64,000 nucleotides of DNA from the NCBI GenBank assembly GCA_947626415.1, contig CANQSA010000006.1, forward strand, positions 62,001-126,000, written 5' to 3'. The stretch's first letter is position 1. Every line of letters starts with the position of its first letter. The stretch is from an uncultured Lachnospiraceae bacterium (GTDB lineage Bacteria > Bacillota > Clostridia > Lachnospirales > Lachnospiraceae). Below the pieces are notes generated by a model. The model did not search any database. It saw only the letters and a list, made by a program, of their open reading frames with translations, and had not been told where the DNA came from. The position numbers were made by a program, and so were the translations under genes. This document shows, in pieces, positions 50,043 through 57,673 of this stretch.

Positions 50043-50756
50043 ATGAAAAAATATCTGGCAGAATTTATCGGAACCATGGTGCTGGTTGTCTTCGGATGCG
50101 GCAGCGCCGTTGCGGCAAATACGCTGGTAAGCGATAACGGTATGCTGACGGCAGGAGCCGGAAGCCCGCTGTCCCTGACAACGCTGCTGATCGCGTTTGC
50201 GTTCGGACTGTCTATCGTAGCGATGGCATATTCCATCGGCAATATTTCCGGGTGTCATATTAACCCGGCCGTTTCCCTGGCAATGCTGATCAACGGGAAA
50301 TTAAATGTTACGGACTTTATCGGCTATGTTGCAGCGCAGGTAGTGGGCGCGATCGCGGGAGCAGGCATTCTGTGCGGCTTTTTCGGAAGCAATGATTCTC
50401 TGGGTACCAACGGCTATGGAGAAGCAAGCGCGCTGGGAACCGGTGTGGTACAGGCGTTTTTTGTAGAGGTCGTACTGACCTTTGTGTTTGTACTGCTGAT
50501 CGTCGGCGTAACCTCTAAGATAGAGAATACGGCAATAACCGGTCTGGTCATCGGTCTGACCCTGACCCTGATCCACATTCTGGGAATCCCGTTTACCGGA
50601 ACCAGTGTAAACCCGGCAAGAAGCCTGGGTCCGGCTCTGCTGGAAGGCGGACTGGCACTGAAGCAGGTATGGCTGTTTATCGTGGCTCCGCTGATTGGCG
50701 GCGCGCTGGCAGCGCTTGTTTATAAGTTTTTGGCGTCCGGTGAAAAACAGGCATAA
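50043..50756 (+). CDS. MIP family aquaporin (AqpZ-like)
   Basis: 237 aa, six membrane helices and two NPA loops: SGCHINPAVSLAM (~68-80) and TSVNPARSLGP (~190-200). The His in LIHILGIPFTG and the Arg after the second NPA match the narrow aromatic/arginine filter of water-specific AqpZ rather than the wider glycerol channel GlpF, which lacks that His. It probably conducts water, perhaps also small neutral solutes. GATGGAGG ribosome binding site; monocistronic. Confidence 0.88.
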   Translation: MKKYLAEFIGTMVLVVFGCGSAVAANTLVSDNGMLTAGAGSPLSLTTLLIAFAFGLSIVAMAYSIGNISGCHINPAVSLAMLINGKLNVTDFIGYVAAQVVGAIAGAGILCGFFGSNDSLGTNGYGEASALGTGVVQAFFVEVVLTFVFVLLIVGVTSKIENTAITGLVIGLTLTLIHILGIPFTGTSVNPARSLGPALLEGGLALKQVWLFIVAPLIGGALAALVYKFLASGEKQA

Positions 50757-50830
50757 GACCGGTTCAAAAACAGTTCACGAAAAATTCACAAAATGAATAA
50801 AAAAGAAATGCGGTATTTTGTGATAATTCG

Positions 50831-50839
50831 TGCTATAAT
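50831..50839 (+). promoter_or_regulatory. Extended -10 promoter of the EAL gene
   Basis: TGCTATAAT gives an exact -10 box (50834-50839) with the TGn extension, which can compensate for the absence of a clear -35 box. The start codon follows ~80 bp later. Confidence 0.55.
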
Positions 50840-50860
50840 AACAGATGGTCTTTTGGCATC

Positions 50861-50882
50861 AGCAGGAGAAGTCCTGCTTTTG
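50861..50882 (+). other. Hairpin with T-run in the 5' leader of the EAL gene
   Basis: AGCAGGA (50861-50867) pairs with TCCTGCT (50872-50878) around GAAG, followed by TTTT. GGCA and TGCC outside extend the helix beyond a small internal loop. It could be a weak attenuator or an mRNA-stabilising hairpin. Confidence 0.5.
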
Positions 50883-50917
50883 CCGTCTTTAGCATACAGG
50901 GAAAGGAGGCATTCCTC

Positions 50918-53140
50918 ATGTCGGAACGGAGACTGAAACCGGGACGGATCGGTATTATACTGGGCGCAGTCGTGATCATAGCGATTGTGGTCGGTCTGTT
51001 TTCGTTTGGCATCAATTCTGAGACGGAAGAACAGATTGAGAGTACGCTGCGGGATGTCTCGAAACAGAACGCGATCGTACTGGAAACAGAGCTGACCAGT
51101 ATTCAGAATCTGTTGAACAGTATCGCGCAGGAGCTGCAGGCTTCTTCCGAGGATAAGAAAGAAGCGATCCTGGAGATCCTGGAGCCTTTTGAAGATGTAT
51201 ATAATTTTAAGCGGGTCGGCTTTATCTATCCGGACGGCAAAGCGTATACCACGGACGGATATGAGCAGAATCTGCAGTTCCGGGAATACTTTAAGAGTGC
51301 GATGGCGGGAAAGTCCTCTATTTCAACGGCCATGCTGGATACGCTGGGCGAAGAGGAACTGATCAATGTATTCAGTGTACCGGTCTATAAGGTAGACGGT
51401 TCTACGGTTGCGGGCGTTTTATTTGCCGCTTACCGGGCGGACAGCTTCCGGCAGATGCTGACCATTGATTCCTTTGACGGGGAGGGCTACAGTTATGTTG
51501 CGGATGCAGACGGCAATATGGTCGCCGCGTCTTCCAGAACGCCGCTTTACGGCGTGGATAATCTGCTGACTGCCCTTTCGGATTACAGCAGAGAGAACAG
51601 GGAAGTTGTGGAAAAGATGCGTTCCGATATGCAGAAGCGGAACAGCGCCAATGTAAAATATGACTATCAGGGAGAGCGGTACTGTTACTATATGCCGTTG
51701 TCTATGGATCATGCGGATAAGTCCTGGTATGTGCTGACGATCGTGCCGGCGGAGACGCTGTCGAACCGGACCGCTCCGATTACCAGACTGTTTAATACAT
51801 TGATCCTGATCCTGATCGCGATCATGGTCGCAACCTTCGGAATCTTCGCTTATACGTATCTGATTCACAGGAAGGAGCTGATGAAGCTCGCCTATGAAGA
51901 TCCGCTGACCGGCGGCGATAACTATGCCAGCTTTACGGAAAAGCTGAGATCCGGGAAGAAAGTGGACGGATATCTGGTCGCTTTGGATATCAGCGAGTTT
52001 AAGATTATCAATAATACCTGCGGCGTGAAAAAGGGAGATGATGTCCTGCGGAATATCTGGGATGTTCTGGAACGGAGTATTGACAAGGAAAAGGGAGAGC
52101 TGGCCGCCCATGTGAACGCGGATCAGTTTGTGATGCTGTTTGTTTCCGTTTCCAAGGAACAGATTGTCGAGCGGATCATGAAGATCTACAATACGTTAAA
52201 GATGTTTTCCGAGACGCTGAACGTACCGCGTGTTCTGGCGCATTTCGGTATCTGTAAGATCTGGGACGGCGAGAAGCTGGAGGAGGTTTACAGCCAGGCG
52301 AATTACGCCAAGAACCTAATCAAAGACAGAAGAAATGTGCAGTATTCGTTCTATGAGACTTCGGACTATAATCAGATGCTGAAGAACCGGGAACTGGAAG
52401 ATGATTTTGACCGTGCCATTGAGAATCAGGAATTTGAGGTATGGTATCAGCCGAAGTTCAGCACAGCGGACGTTTCCGTTGTAGGCGCCGAAGCGCTCGT
52501 CAGATGGAGAAAGAAAGACGGCAGTCTGGTGCCGCCGGGTAAATTTATCCCGCTGTTTGAGCAGAACGGTATGATTGCCATTCTGGATGAATATGTATTC
52601 CGTACCGTATGTAAGCAGCAAAAGGATTGGGAAGCCGACGGAAAACGGGTTCTTCCGGTATCAGTTAATATTTCCCGCGCCAGCCTGTATTACACCAATA
52701 TCATAGAGAAGTATACGGAGATTTTGAATCACTATTCGCTGCCTGCCGACTATGTGCAGCTGGAGATCACGGAAAGCGCAATGGTCGATAACGTAGAGAT
52801 CAAGAACCTGCTGGAAGAGTTCCGGAAGGCAGGCTTCAAGATGCTGTTGGATGATTTCGGAAGCGGATATTCGTCTCTGTCTTCCCTGAATACACTGCAT
52901 TTTGATACTTTGAAGATCGATAAGAGTCTGGTGGATTATATCGGCGATTATAACGGCGAACAGCTGCTGTACCATACAATCAAGCTGGCGAAGAGCCTGG
53001 GGATTAATGTTACGGCGGAAGGCGTAGAGAAGAAGGAACAGGTTACCTTCCTGCAGAAGCTGGAGTGTAATGATATTCAGGGCTTCTATTTCTCGAAACC
53101 GCTGATGGTGAATGATTACGCGTTATTGCTTCGGATATAA
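50918..53140 (+). CDS. Membrane c-di-GMP phosphodiesterase: Cache, degenerate GGDEF, EAL
   Basis: 740 aa. A transmembrane helix (~12-32), an extracytoplasmic dCache-like sensor (~35-285), a second helix (~290-315), a GGDEF-like domain (~325-480) and an EAL domain (~490-740). The GGDEF signature is NADQF, so cyclase activity is unlikely. The EAL domain keeps AEALVRW (Glu525), the NISR, ITESAM, DDFGSGYSS, EGVE and QGFYFSKP motifs needed to cleave c-di-GMP. It probably lowers c-di-GMP in response to an external small molecule. AAAGGAGG ribosome binding site; a strong terminator follows. Confidence 0.93.
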   Translation: MSERRLKPGRIGIILGAVVIIAIVVGLFSFGINSETEEQIESTLRDVSKQNAIVLETELTSIQNLLNSIAQELQASSEDKKEAILEILEPFEDVYNFKRVGFIYPDGKAYTTDGYEQNLQFREYFKSAMAGKSSISTAMLDTLGEEELINVFSVPVYKVDGSTVAGVLFAAYRADSFRQMLTIDSFDGEGYSYVADADGNMVAASSRTPLYGVDNLLTALSDYSRENREVVEKMRSDMQKRNSANVKYDYQGERYCYYMPLSMDHADKSWYVLTIVPAETLSNRTAPITRLFNTLILILIAIMVATFGIFAYTYLIHRKELMKLAYEDPLTGGDNYASFTEKLRSGKKVDGYLVALDISEFKIINNTCGVKKGDDVLRNIWDVLERSIDKEKGELAAHVNADQFVMLFVSVSKEQIVERIMKIYNTLKMFSETLNVPRVLAHFGICKIWDGEKLEEVYSQANYAKNLIKDRRNVQYSFYETSDYNQMLKNRELEDDFDRAIENQEFEVWYQPKFSTADVSVVGAEALVRWRKKDGSLVPPGKFIPLFEQNGMIAILDEYVFRTVCKQQKDWEADGKRVLPVSVNISRASLYYTNIIEKYTEILNHYSLPADYVQLEITESAMVDNVEIKNLLEEFRKAGFKMLLDDFGSGYSSLSSLNTLHFDTLKIDKSLVDYIGDYNGEQLLYHTIKLAKSLGINVTAEGVEKKEQVTFLQKLECNDIQGFYFSKPLMVNDYALLLRI

Positions 53141-53158
53141 ACAAAGTCAGAATATCTG

Positions 53159-53203
53159 CGGCGCTGCCGCACCCGGAATGGGTGTCGGCAGCGCCGTTTT
53201 TTT
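53159..53203 (+). terminator. Rho-independent terminator after the EAL gene
   Basis: CGGCGCTGCCG (53159-53169) pairs with CGGCAGCGCCG (53186-53196), extended by an inner CACCC/GGGTG pair, followed by seven T. Confidence 0.95.
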
Positions 53204-53270
53204 GCGGTTCGTATCACCGAACCGGGATGCCTGCATATGCTATAACGTAAAAATGAAAAGGAGAACTGTT

Positions 53271-53600
53271 ATGGCATATAATGCAAATTACTATAATAAC
53301 GGTATGCGGTATCAGGGGCAGAATATGCAGCGGCGTCAGGGTTATCCCGTCCAGCAGCCTGCCGGCGCGCCGAATCCGGTCAGAAACGCGGCCCCGAATC
53401 CGGCAAATGTACAGTGCAATCAGTGCAATCCGGAGCCTGCCTGTCAGACAGAGCGGGAGCCGGTAGACAGCATGGCGCTTACCATGGCCTATGTTCCGTG
53501 GCAGCCGTGGTGCGACGTTTATGATCTGGAAGAAGGTTATTGCAGAGGAACCATTTTCCCGAATCTGGATAAACCGTTTAAGGGGGCGATGTTTCTATGA
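53271..53600 (+). CDS. cotJA: Spore coat associated protein CotJA
   Basis: 109 aa from ATG 53271, behind AAAGGAG. The N-terminal half is low-complexity (Asn, Gln, Tyr, Pro) with a CNQCNPEPAC segment. The C-terminal half has the CotJA core AYVPWQPWCDVYDLEEG and GTIFPNLDKPF. It is the first gene of the cotJABC operon, which is expressed in the mother cell during sporulation and contributes to the spore coat. Its stop overlaps the cotJB start by four bases. The preceding terminator isolates this operon from the EAL gene. Confidence 0.9.
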   Translation: MAYNANYYNNGMRYQGQNMQRRQGYPVQQPAGAPNPVRNAAPNPANVQCNQCNPEPACQTEREPVDSMALTMAYVPWQPWCDVYDLEEGYCRGTIFPNLDKPFKGAMFL

Positions 53601-53860
53601 AAAAAAGCGCTGAACAGGAAAAATTGTTTATGAAGATTCAGAGAGTCAGCTTTGCCATGGATGACCTGCGGCTGTATCTGGATACGCACCCGTGCTGTGA
53701 AAAAGGGCTGTCTTATTATGAGAAGCTCAAGGATATGCGGGAAAAGGCACTGGCGGAATATACAAAAATGTATGGCCCTATTGTTGCCTATAATGTAGCG
53801 GAATGTGATGTATGGCCGTGGAATGAAGGACCGTTGCCGTGGCAGTTAGGAGGGTGTTAA
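53597..53860 (+). CDS. cotJB: Spore coat protein CotJB
   Basis: 87 aa, starting in an ATGA overlap with cotJA. The core QRVSFAMDDLRLYLDTHP and the ending DVWPWNEGPLPWQ are the hallmarks of CotJB. It works with CotJA and CotJC in the inner coat. cotJC follows after one base. Confidence 0.92.
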   Translation: MKKSAEQEKLFMKIQRVSFAMDDLRLYLDTHPCCEKGLSYYEKLKDMREKALAEYTKMYGPIVAYNVAECDVWPWNEGPLPWQLGGC

Positions 53861-53861
53861 T

Positions 53862-54284
53862 ATGTGGAGTTATGAGAAACGATTACAGTATCCTGTGAAT
53901 ATTACAACCTGCAACCCGAAAATTGCCAAGGTCATCATTACGCAGTATGGCGGACCGGACGGCGAAATGAGCGCGTCTCTGCGGTATCTGTCCCAGAAGT
54001 TTGCCATGACGGATAACCGGGTTTCCGGTTTGTTAAATGACATCGGCACCGAGGAACTGGGGCATCTGGAGATTGTGGGAGCGATTGTACACCAGCTGAC
54101 CCGGAATCTGAGTCCGGAGGAAATTGAAAAATACGGGTTCGCGGATTATTATGTGGATCATACGCTGGGGATCTGGCCGCAGGCTGCGGCAGGATTTCCG
54201 TGGGTAGCGGCAGCGATCCAGTCTAAGGGCGATCCGATCACTGACCTGCATGAAGATATGGCGGCAGATGATACGATCATATAA
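53862..54284 (+). CDS. cotJC: Spore coat protein CotJC (manganese-catalase-like), truncated at its 3' end
   Basis: 140 aa; the family is about 190 aa. The reading starts WSYEKRLQYPVNITTCNP and keeps the ferritin-like helices with GPDGEMSASLRYL, TDIGTEELGHLE-type ligands (DIGTEELGHLE) and GDPITDLHEDMAA. After that the usual EEKARATYQWL and the final REREIVHSQRF-type helix are absent. The frame runs instead into unrelated AT-rich sequence and stops at 54284. The lost part holds metal ligands of the Mn-catalase fold, so the product is probably inactive. The break coincides with the start of an integrated element (54265 onward). Confidence 0.88.
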   Translation: MWSYEKRLQYPVNITTCNPKIAKVIITQYGGPDGEMSASLRYLSQKFAMTDNRVSGLLNDIGTEELGHLEIVGAIVHQLTRNLSPEEIEKYGFADYYVDHTLGIWPQAAAGFPWVAAAIQSKGDPITDLHEDMAADDTII

Positions 54285-54380
54285 GTACAACATACATAAT
54301 ATGAAAAAAAGATAAACCTGCTTAAAACGTTATCATGGTTGTGCTACCGACCACAAACGGGCACTGAAATTTTATTTATT

Positions 54381-54426
54381 CTCATAGGCGGCATTGGAAA
54401 CAGTGCCGCCGCCCCTCTCTTATGAG
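54381..54426. other. Long hairpin upstream of parA
   Basis: GGCGGCATTG (54387-54396) pairs with CAGTGCCGCC (54401-54410) around GAAA. CTCATA (54381-54386) pairs with TATGAG (54421-54426) outside, with a 10-nt bulge on the 3' side. It may be an attenuator or terminator in the parA leader. The rest of the 181-bp gap between cotJC and parA shows nothing clear. Confidence 0.5.
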
Positions 54427-54465
54427 GCAGAATAAATAAGTTTCAGAGGAAGGAGAATAAGTAAA

Positions 54466-55266
54466 ATGAAAACAGAACAAAAGACGATCGTATTTGCGAT
54501 TGTAAATCAGAAAGGCGGTGTCGGTAAAACGACAACCGCTATTTCTTTGGGTTACGGATTGGCGCGGAAGGGAAAAAAGGTGCTGCTGATTGATTTTGAT
54601 CCTCAAGGATCTCTGACTGTCTCCATGGGAATTGATAATCCCGATCAGCTGACAGATACCATTGCTGAATTAATGACCTGTATGATGCAGGATGCAGAGC
54701 CGGAATGGGACAAATTTGTCCTGAGCCATGATGAAGTGGATTTTATTCCAGGGAATATTGAGCTGGCAACAGTAGAGGCCGGTCTTGTAAATACTATGAG
54801 CCGGGAGCAGATGCTGAAGCTGATCGTAGCACATTTTAGATCAGATTATGACTATATATTGATCGATTGCTGTCCGTCCCTGGGGATGCTTACCATCAAT
54901 GCACTTACAGCGGCGGATTCCCTGTTAATCCCGTGCAGCTGCGAATACTTAAGCGCAAAAGGCTTAGAGTTATTGCTCAAAAATGTTATCCGGGTTCGGA
55001 AATTTTTAAATCCGGATCTGGAAATCTCCGGGATCCTGCTGACTATGTACCGGGGAAATACAAACTTAGCAAAGGATATCAGCGAATTGATCACGGATAG
55101 CTATCAATCGGCTCTGCACATTTACCAGACACGGATACCGGTATCTGTAAAGGTGCCGGAAGCCGGCATGAATAATCGGTCGATATTTGAGTATGCCGCA
55201 AAAAATAAAGTAGCGGTAGCGTATGAAATGTTAACGGAAGAAATTACAGGGGGTGAGAATGTATGA
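54466..55266 (+). CDS. parA: ParA family partition ATPase
   Basis: 266 aa. The deviant Walker A KGGVGKTTT at 16-24 and the DFDPQGS motif identify the Soj/ParA group. No N-terminal HTH is present, so it is the small chromosomal/Ib-like type. With ParB bound at centromere sites, it positions DNA copies before division, here presumably the excised or circular element. Its last codons overlap parB by four bases. The gene contains one copy of the GGACAAATTTGTCC palindrome at 54708. AGAGGAAGGAG precedes the ATG. Confidence 0.93.
   Translation: MKTEQKTIVFAIVNQKGGVGKTTTAISLGYGLARKGKKVLLIDFDPQGSLTVSMGIDNPDQLTDTIAELMTCMMQDAEPEWDKFVLSHDEVDFIPGNIELATVEAGLVNTMSREQMLKLIVAHFRSDYDYILIDCCPSLGMLTINALTAADSLLIPCSCEYLSAKGLELLLKNVIRVRKFLNPDLEISGILLTMYRGNTNLAKDISELITDSYQSALHIYQTRIPVSVKVPEAGMNNRSIFEYAAKNKVAVAYEMLTEEITGGENV
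54708..54721. other. Candidate parS site 1 (14-bp palindrome in parA)
   Basis: GGACAAATTTGTCC, a perfect palindrome. It is one of three exact copies in 2.4 kb around parA-parB, and none was seen elsewhere in the window. Confidence 0.68.
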
Positions 55267-56264
55267 CGCAGACGGCAAAAAATAAAAAACTTGTAAGCCT
55301 GGAAGAAATGTTTGCCTCAGCAGGGACTCCGTCTCTGGTATCCCTTCCCTCTGGGATCGGGATCCGGCAAGAGTTAGATATTGATAAACTGGATCCATAT
55401 GCCGAACACAAATTTAGTACATATTCCGGGAAACGGTTTGAGGATATGGTAGAAAGTGTTCGGGATTTTGGCGTAATCCAGCCGATCATTGTCCGGAAAA
55501 AGGGCAAACGATATGAAATATTGGCCGGCCATAACCGGACTAATGCTGCCAGAGCAGCAGGTTTATCCAGTGTGCCGGCGGTGATAGTAGATGCAGAGGA
55601 TGATCTTGCTGCATTGATCGTAACAGAAACAAACCTGGTCCAGCGCAGCTTTACGGATATGGCAGTAAGTGAAAAGGCCAAAGTTTTAAAGACGCACTGC
55701 GATAACCTAAAAAGAGCCCAGAAGCGAAAGGCTTTTCTAAAGGATACAGAGGACAGTGGGACAAATTTGTCCCAGACGCAGAACCGGGAAATAGTTGGGC
55801 AGGAATATGGATTGACCGGCAGAGATGTAAGCCGACTGATTCGGGTATCTTATCTGACGCCACAGCTGCAGGCATATGTAGACGCCAAACGGATTCCGCT
55901 GGCGGCTGCAGTTGATCTGTCTTATCTTTCGGAGGCAAGCCAGGAAGAGCTTGCTGAGTATATGGCAGAGAACAATATAAAAAAGGTCGGAATGAAAACA
56001 GCAGCCATTTTAAGAGATACAGCATCTCAGGGGATGCTGTTTTCAGTTGCTTCTGTTTTTGAAGATGAAAAAGCGGCTAGGGAACTGGACAAGGAGCTGA
56101 AAGAAATCCTTCTTTGTTATAAAAAATCGGATGTCTATGAACAGCTTGAGAACAGCAAAAAAGAGCTGCAGGATTTCCTGGATGCGGATACGCCGCAACC
56201 GGTATTATTAAAACACCAGATTATCGTAGATGCACTTACTATGTTATACGACCATATAAAATAA
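55263..56264 (+). CDS. parB: ParB/Spo0J-like partition protein
   Basis: 333 aa. The N-terminal ParB/Srx nuclease-like domain has VRDFGVIQPIIVRKKG and AGHNRTNAARAAG (the GxxRxxA CTP-binding motif of ParB clamps). A central HTH region (YGLTGRDVSRLIRVSYL) recognises the centromere, and a C-terminal helical region dimerizes. It starts within the parA stop. The gene itself contains the longest copy of the repeated palindrome (18 bp, 55757-55774), as often seen for parS within or near parB genes. Confidence 0.93.
   Translation: MTQTAKNKKLVSLEEMFASAGTPSLVSLPSGIGIRQELDIDKLDPYAEHKFSTYSGKRFEDMVESVRDFGVIQPIIVRKKGKRYEILAGHNRTNAARAAGLSSVPAVIVDAEDDLAALIVTETNLVQRSFTDMAVSEKAKVLKTHCDNLKRAQKRKAFLKDTEDSGTNLSQTQNREIVGQEYGLTGRDVSRLIRVSYLTPQLQAYVDAKRIPLAAAVDLSYLSEASQEELAEYMAENNIKKVGMKTAAILRDTASQGMLFSVASVFEDEKAARELDKELKEILLCYKKSDVYEQLENSKKELQDFLDADTPQPVLLKHQIIVDALTMLYDHIK
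55757..55774. other. Candidate parS site 2 (18-bp palindrome in parB)
   Basis: TGGGACAAATTTGTCCCA is a perfect 18-bp palindrome containing the same 14-bp core as sites 1 and 3. Its length makes it the likely primary site. Confidence 0.72.
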
Positions 56265-56318
56265 ATCTGAACTGTTAAAAAATGACAGGTCAAGATAAAC
56301 AAAAGGAGGACAATCAGT

Positions 56319-56720
56319 ATGTTTAACAAAGTTATTATGATGGGACGGCTTACACATGATCCCAAAATTTATAAAAAAACAGAGGATGGCAGCACAAAAA
56401 TATCTGCCAGCTATTCTCTGGCAGTACAGCGTAGTTATGACAGACAGCAGGTAGATTTTTTCCGCTGCGCCGCATTCGGAAAGTCAGCTGAATTTGTGGA
56501 AAAATACCTGAAGAAAGGCATGAAGATCCTGATAGAAGGATCTATGTATACAGATGCCTATACCAATGATGAAGGTCAGAATGTAAGGACTGCAACGATC
56601 TACGTGAATCGGCATATTTTTTGCGACAGCCGGAAAGAAGAACCTTCGCCGGATAATGCTGATTCGGATTTTCAGGATATTCCGGATCCGGACGGTTCGG
56701 ACCTTCCTTTTCTGGAATAG
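56319..56720 (+). CDS. ssb: Single-stranded DNA-binding protein
   Basis: 133 aa with a single OB fold: MFNKVIMMGRLTHDP at the start, FFRCAAFGKSAEFVEKYLKKG in the middle and GQNVRTATIYVNR near the end. The acidic tail ends DLPFLE rather than the usual DDDIPF, close to but not identical with the partner-binding tip. It probably protects the element's single strands during replication or transfer. AAAGGAGG ribosome binding site; the next gene starts immediately after its stop. Confidence 0.9.
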   Translation: MFNKVIMMGRLTHDPKIYKKTEDGSTKISASYSLAVQRSYDRQQVDFFRCAAFGKSAEFVEKYLKKGMKILIEGSMYTDAYTNDEGQNVRTATIYVNRHIFCDSRKEEPSPDNADSDFQDIPDPDGSDLPFLE

Positions 56721-57041
56721 ATGGGATGTGATGGGATGATATTACAAAAAACGTTACGCTTTAATATGGAGATTCCTGAAGAGGCGGCTGCTTATGAAGC
56801 AGTTACCTCTTCAGGCAAAGGAAACGGTAATAAGTTCGTCTTGGATGCAATAACGGCGTCTTTAAGTAAAAATGATGATTTTGATCTGCTGCAGGAGATG
56901 CGGCAGATTATCCGAGAAGAGATCGAAAAAGCAGCTAAGCTGTATTCATATAGGAACAGAAACCATTCAACTGCCAATGATATAGAAAACGAAACCTCCT
57001 TCGCGTTGCAGCTGCCTGAAGATCCTCCGGAACTATTATAG
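56721..57041 (+). CDS. ParR-like ribbon-helix-helix protein
   Basis: 106 aa, or 101 from the second ATG at 56736 (MILQKTLRFNM). It shows the layout of small plasmid centromere-binding proteins: a short beta strand (QKTLRFNME), a helix ending NKFVLDAI, and then LLQEMRQIIREEI. The protein at 62569-62883 has the same arrangement (NKFIVDAV; LENIRQIFREEV), which supports the grouping. No ParM-type gene is next to this copy. The role is inferred. Confidence 0.62.
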   Translation: MGCDGMILQKTLRFNMEIPEEAAAYEAVTSSGKGNGNKFVLDAITASLSKNDDFDLLQEMRQIIREEIEKAAKLYSYRNRNHSTANDIENETSFALQLPEDPPELL

Positions 57042-57051
57042 TCTGTATCCA

Positions 57052-57065
57052 GGACAAATTTGTCC
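57052..57065. other. Candidate parS site 3 (14-bp palindrome, intergenic)
   Basis: GGACAAATTTGTCC, identical to the core of sites 1 and 2. It lies 11 bp after the ParR-like gene and is the only copy outside coding sequence. Confidence 0.7.
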
Positions 57066-57094
57066 CAGGCTCCGGCTTTATTAGCTGGAGCCTG
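57066..57094 (+). terminator. Stem-loop after the ParR-like gene
   Basis: CAGGCTCC (57066-57073) pairs with GGAGCCTG (57087-57094), with inner GGCT/AGCT pairing. The tail ATTATAAAA is not a clear T-run, so termination is uncertain. Confidence 0.5.
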
Positions 57095-57117
57095 ATTATA
57101 AAATGGAGGAAGCACAT

Positions 57118-57534
57118 ATGTTATGGAATTATATCAAATCTTTTTTGAGCAATACTTGGATTGGATGTGGCATTGCAATCGTGGCTATTGTAAGTATTAT
57201 AGCTTTGATGGGAATTGTAGCGATTATAGTCATTGGCATAATAAAATTAGTGGAGTTGCTGCGTACAGTCTGGTATTCTCTTATGAAAGCTCCTGATTAT
57301 CAGAATGCATTGGATGTAGCAAAACTGATTGAGGCGTTGCCAAAGTACAACATGACAGAAATTAAAAAGATACTAAGAGGATCAGGACAGCACATTAAGG
57401 TATGGGATTCCTGTTGTGATGAGTTTGGGATTCAAATTTCAACATGGGAAAAAGTAAAATACAAAATTTCTCTCTCGTTACAATCTGACTATGCCAGTAT
57501 CGATAAGGTTACAGTTTCAATTAGTGCAGAATAA
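57118..57534 (+). CDS. Hypothetical membrane protein, 138 aa
   Basis: ATG 57118 follows TGGAGGA; an in-frame ATG at 57103 lies within that ribosome binding site. A long hydrophobic region (~12-50) could form one long or two short membrane helices. The cytoplasmic part ends with IKVWDSCCDEFGIQISTWEKV. I do not recognise a family. It is the last gene of the + strand partition/ssb cluster, with AT-rich codon use like its neighbours. Confidence 0.6.
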   Translation: MLWNYIKSFLSNTWIGCGIAIVAIVSIIALMGIVAIIVIGIIKLVELLRTVWYSLMKAPDYQNALDVAKLIEALPKYNMTEIKKILRGSGQHIKVWDSCCDEFGIQISTWEKVKYKISLSLQSDYASIDKVTVSISAE

Positions 57535-57628
57535 ATTTATTAAAATAATTGTTGCAGAAGCGAAATATTCGTTTCATAAAAAGGCATGCCAAAATGGGAA
57601 AGCCAGATAAGGAAGTATTTATGTAGGG

Positions 57629-57670
57629 GATACGGTGCGGAGCTGGGAATGGCGCTGCACCGTATCTTTT
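57629..57670 (+). terminator. Hairpin between the + strand cluster and the recombinase gene
   Basis: GATACGGTGC (57629-57638) pairs perfectly with GCACCGTATC (57657-57666), followed by TTTT. It may end the + strand transcript. It lies four bases past the recombinase stop and may be close to the boundary of a nested element. Confidence 0.65.
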
Positions 57671-57673
57671 CCG

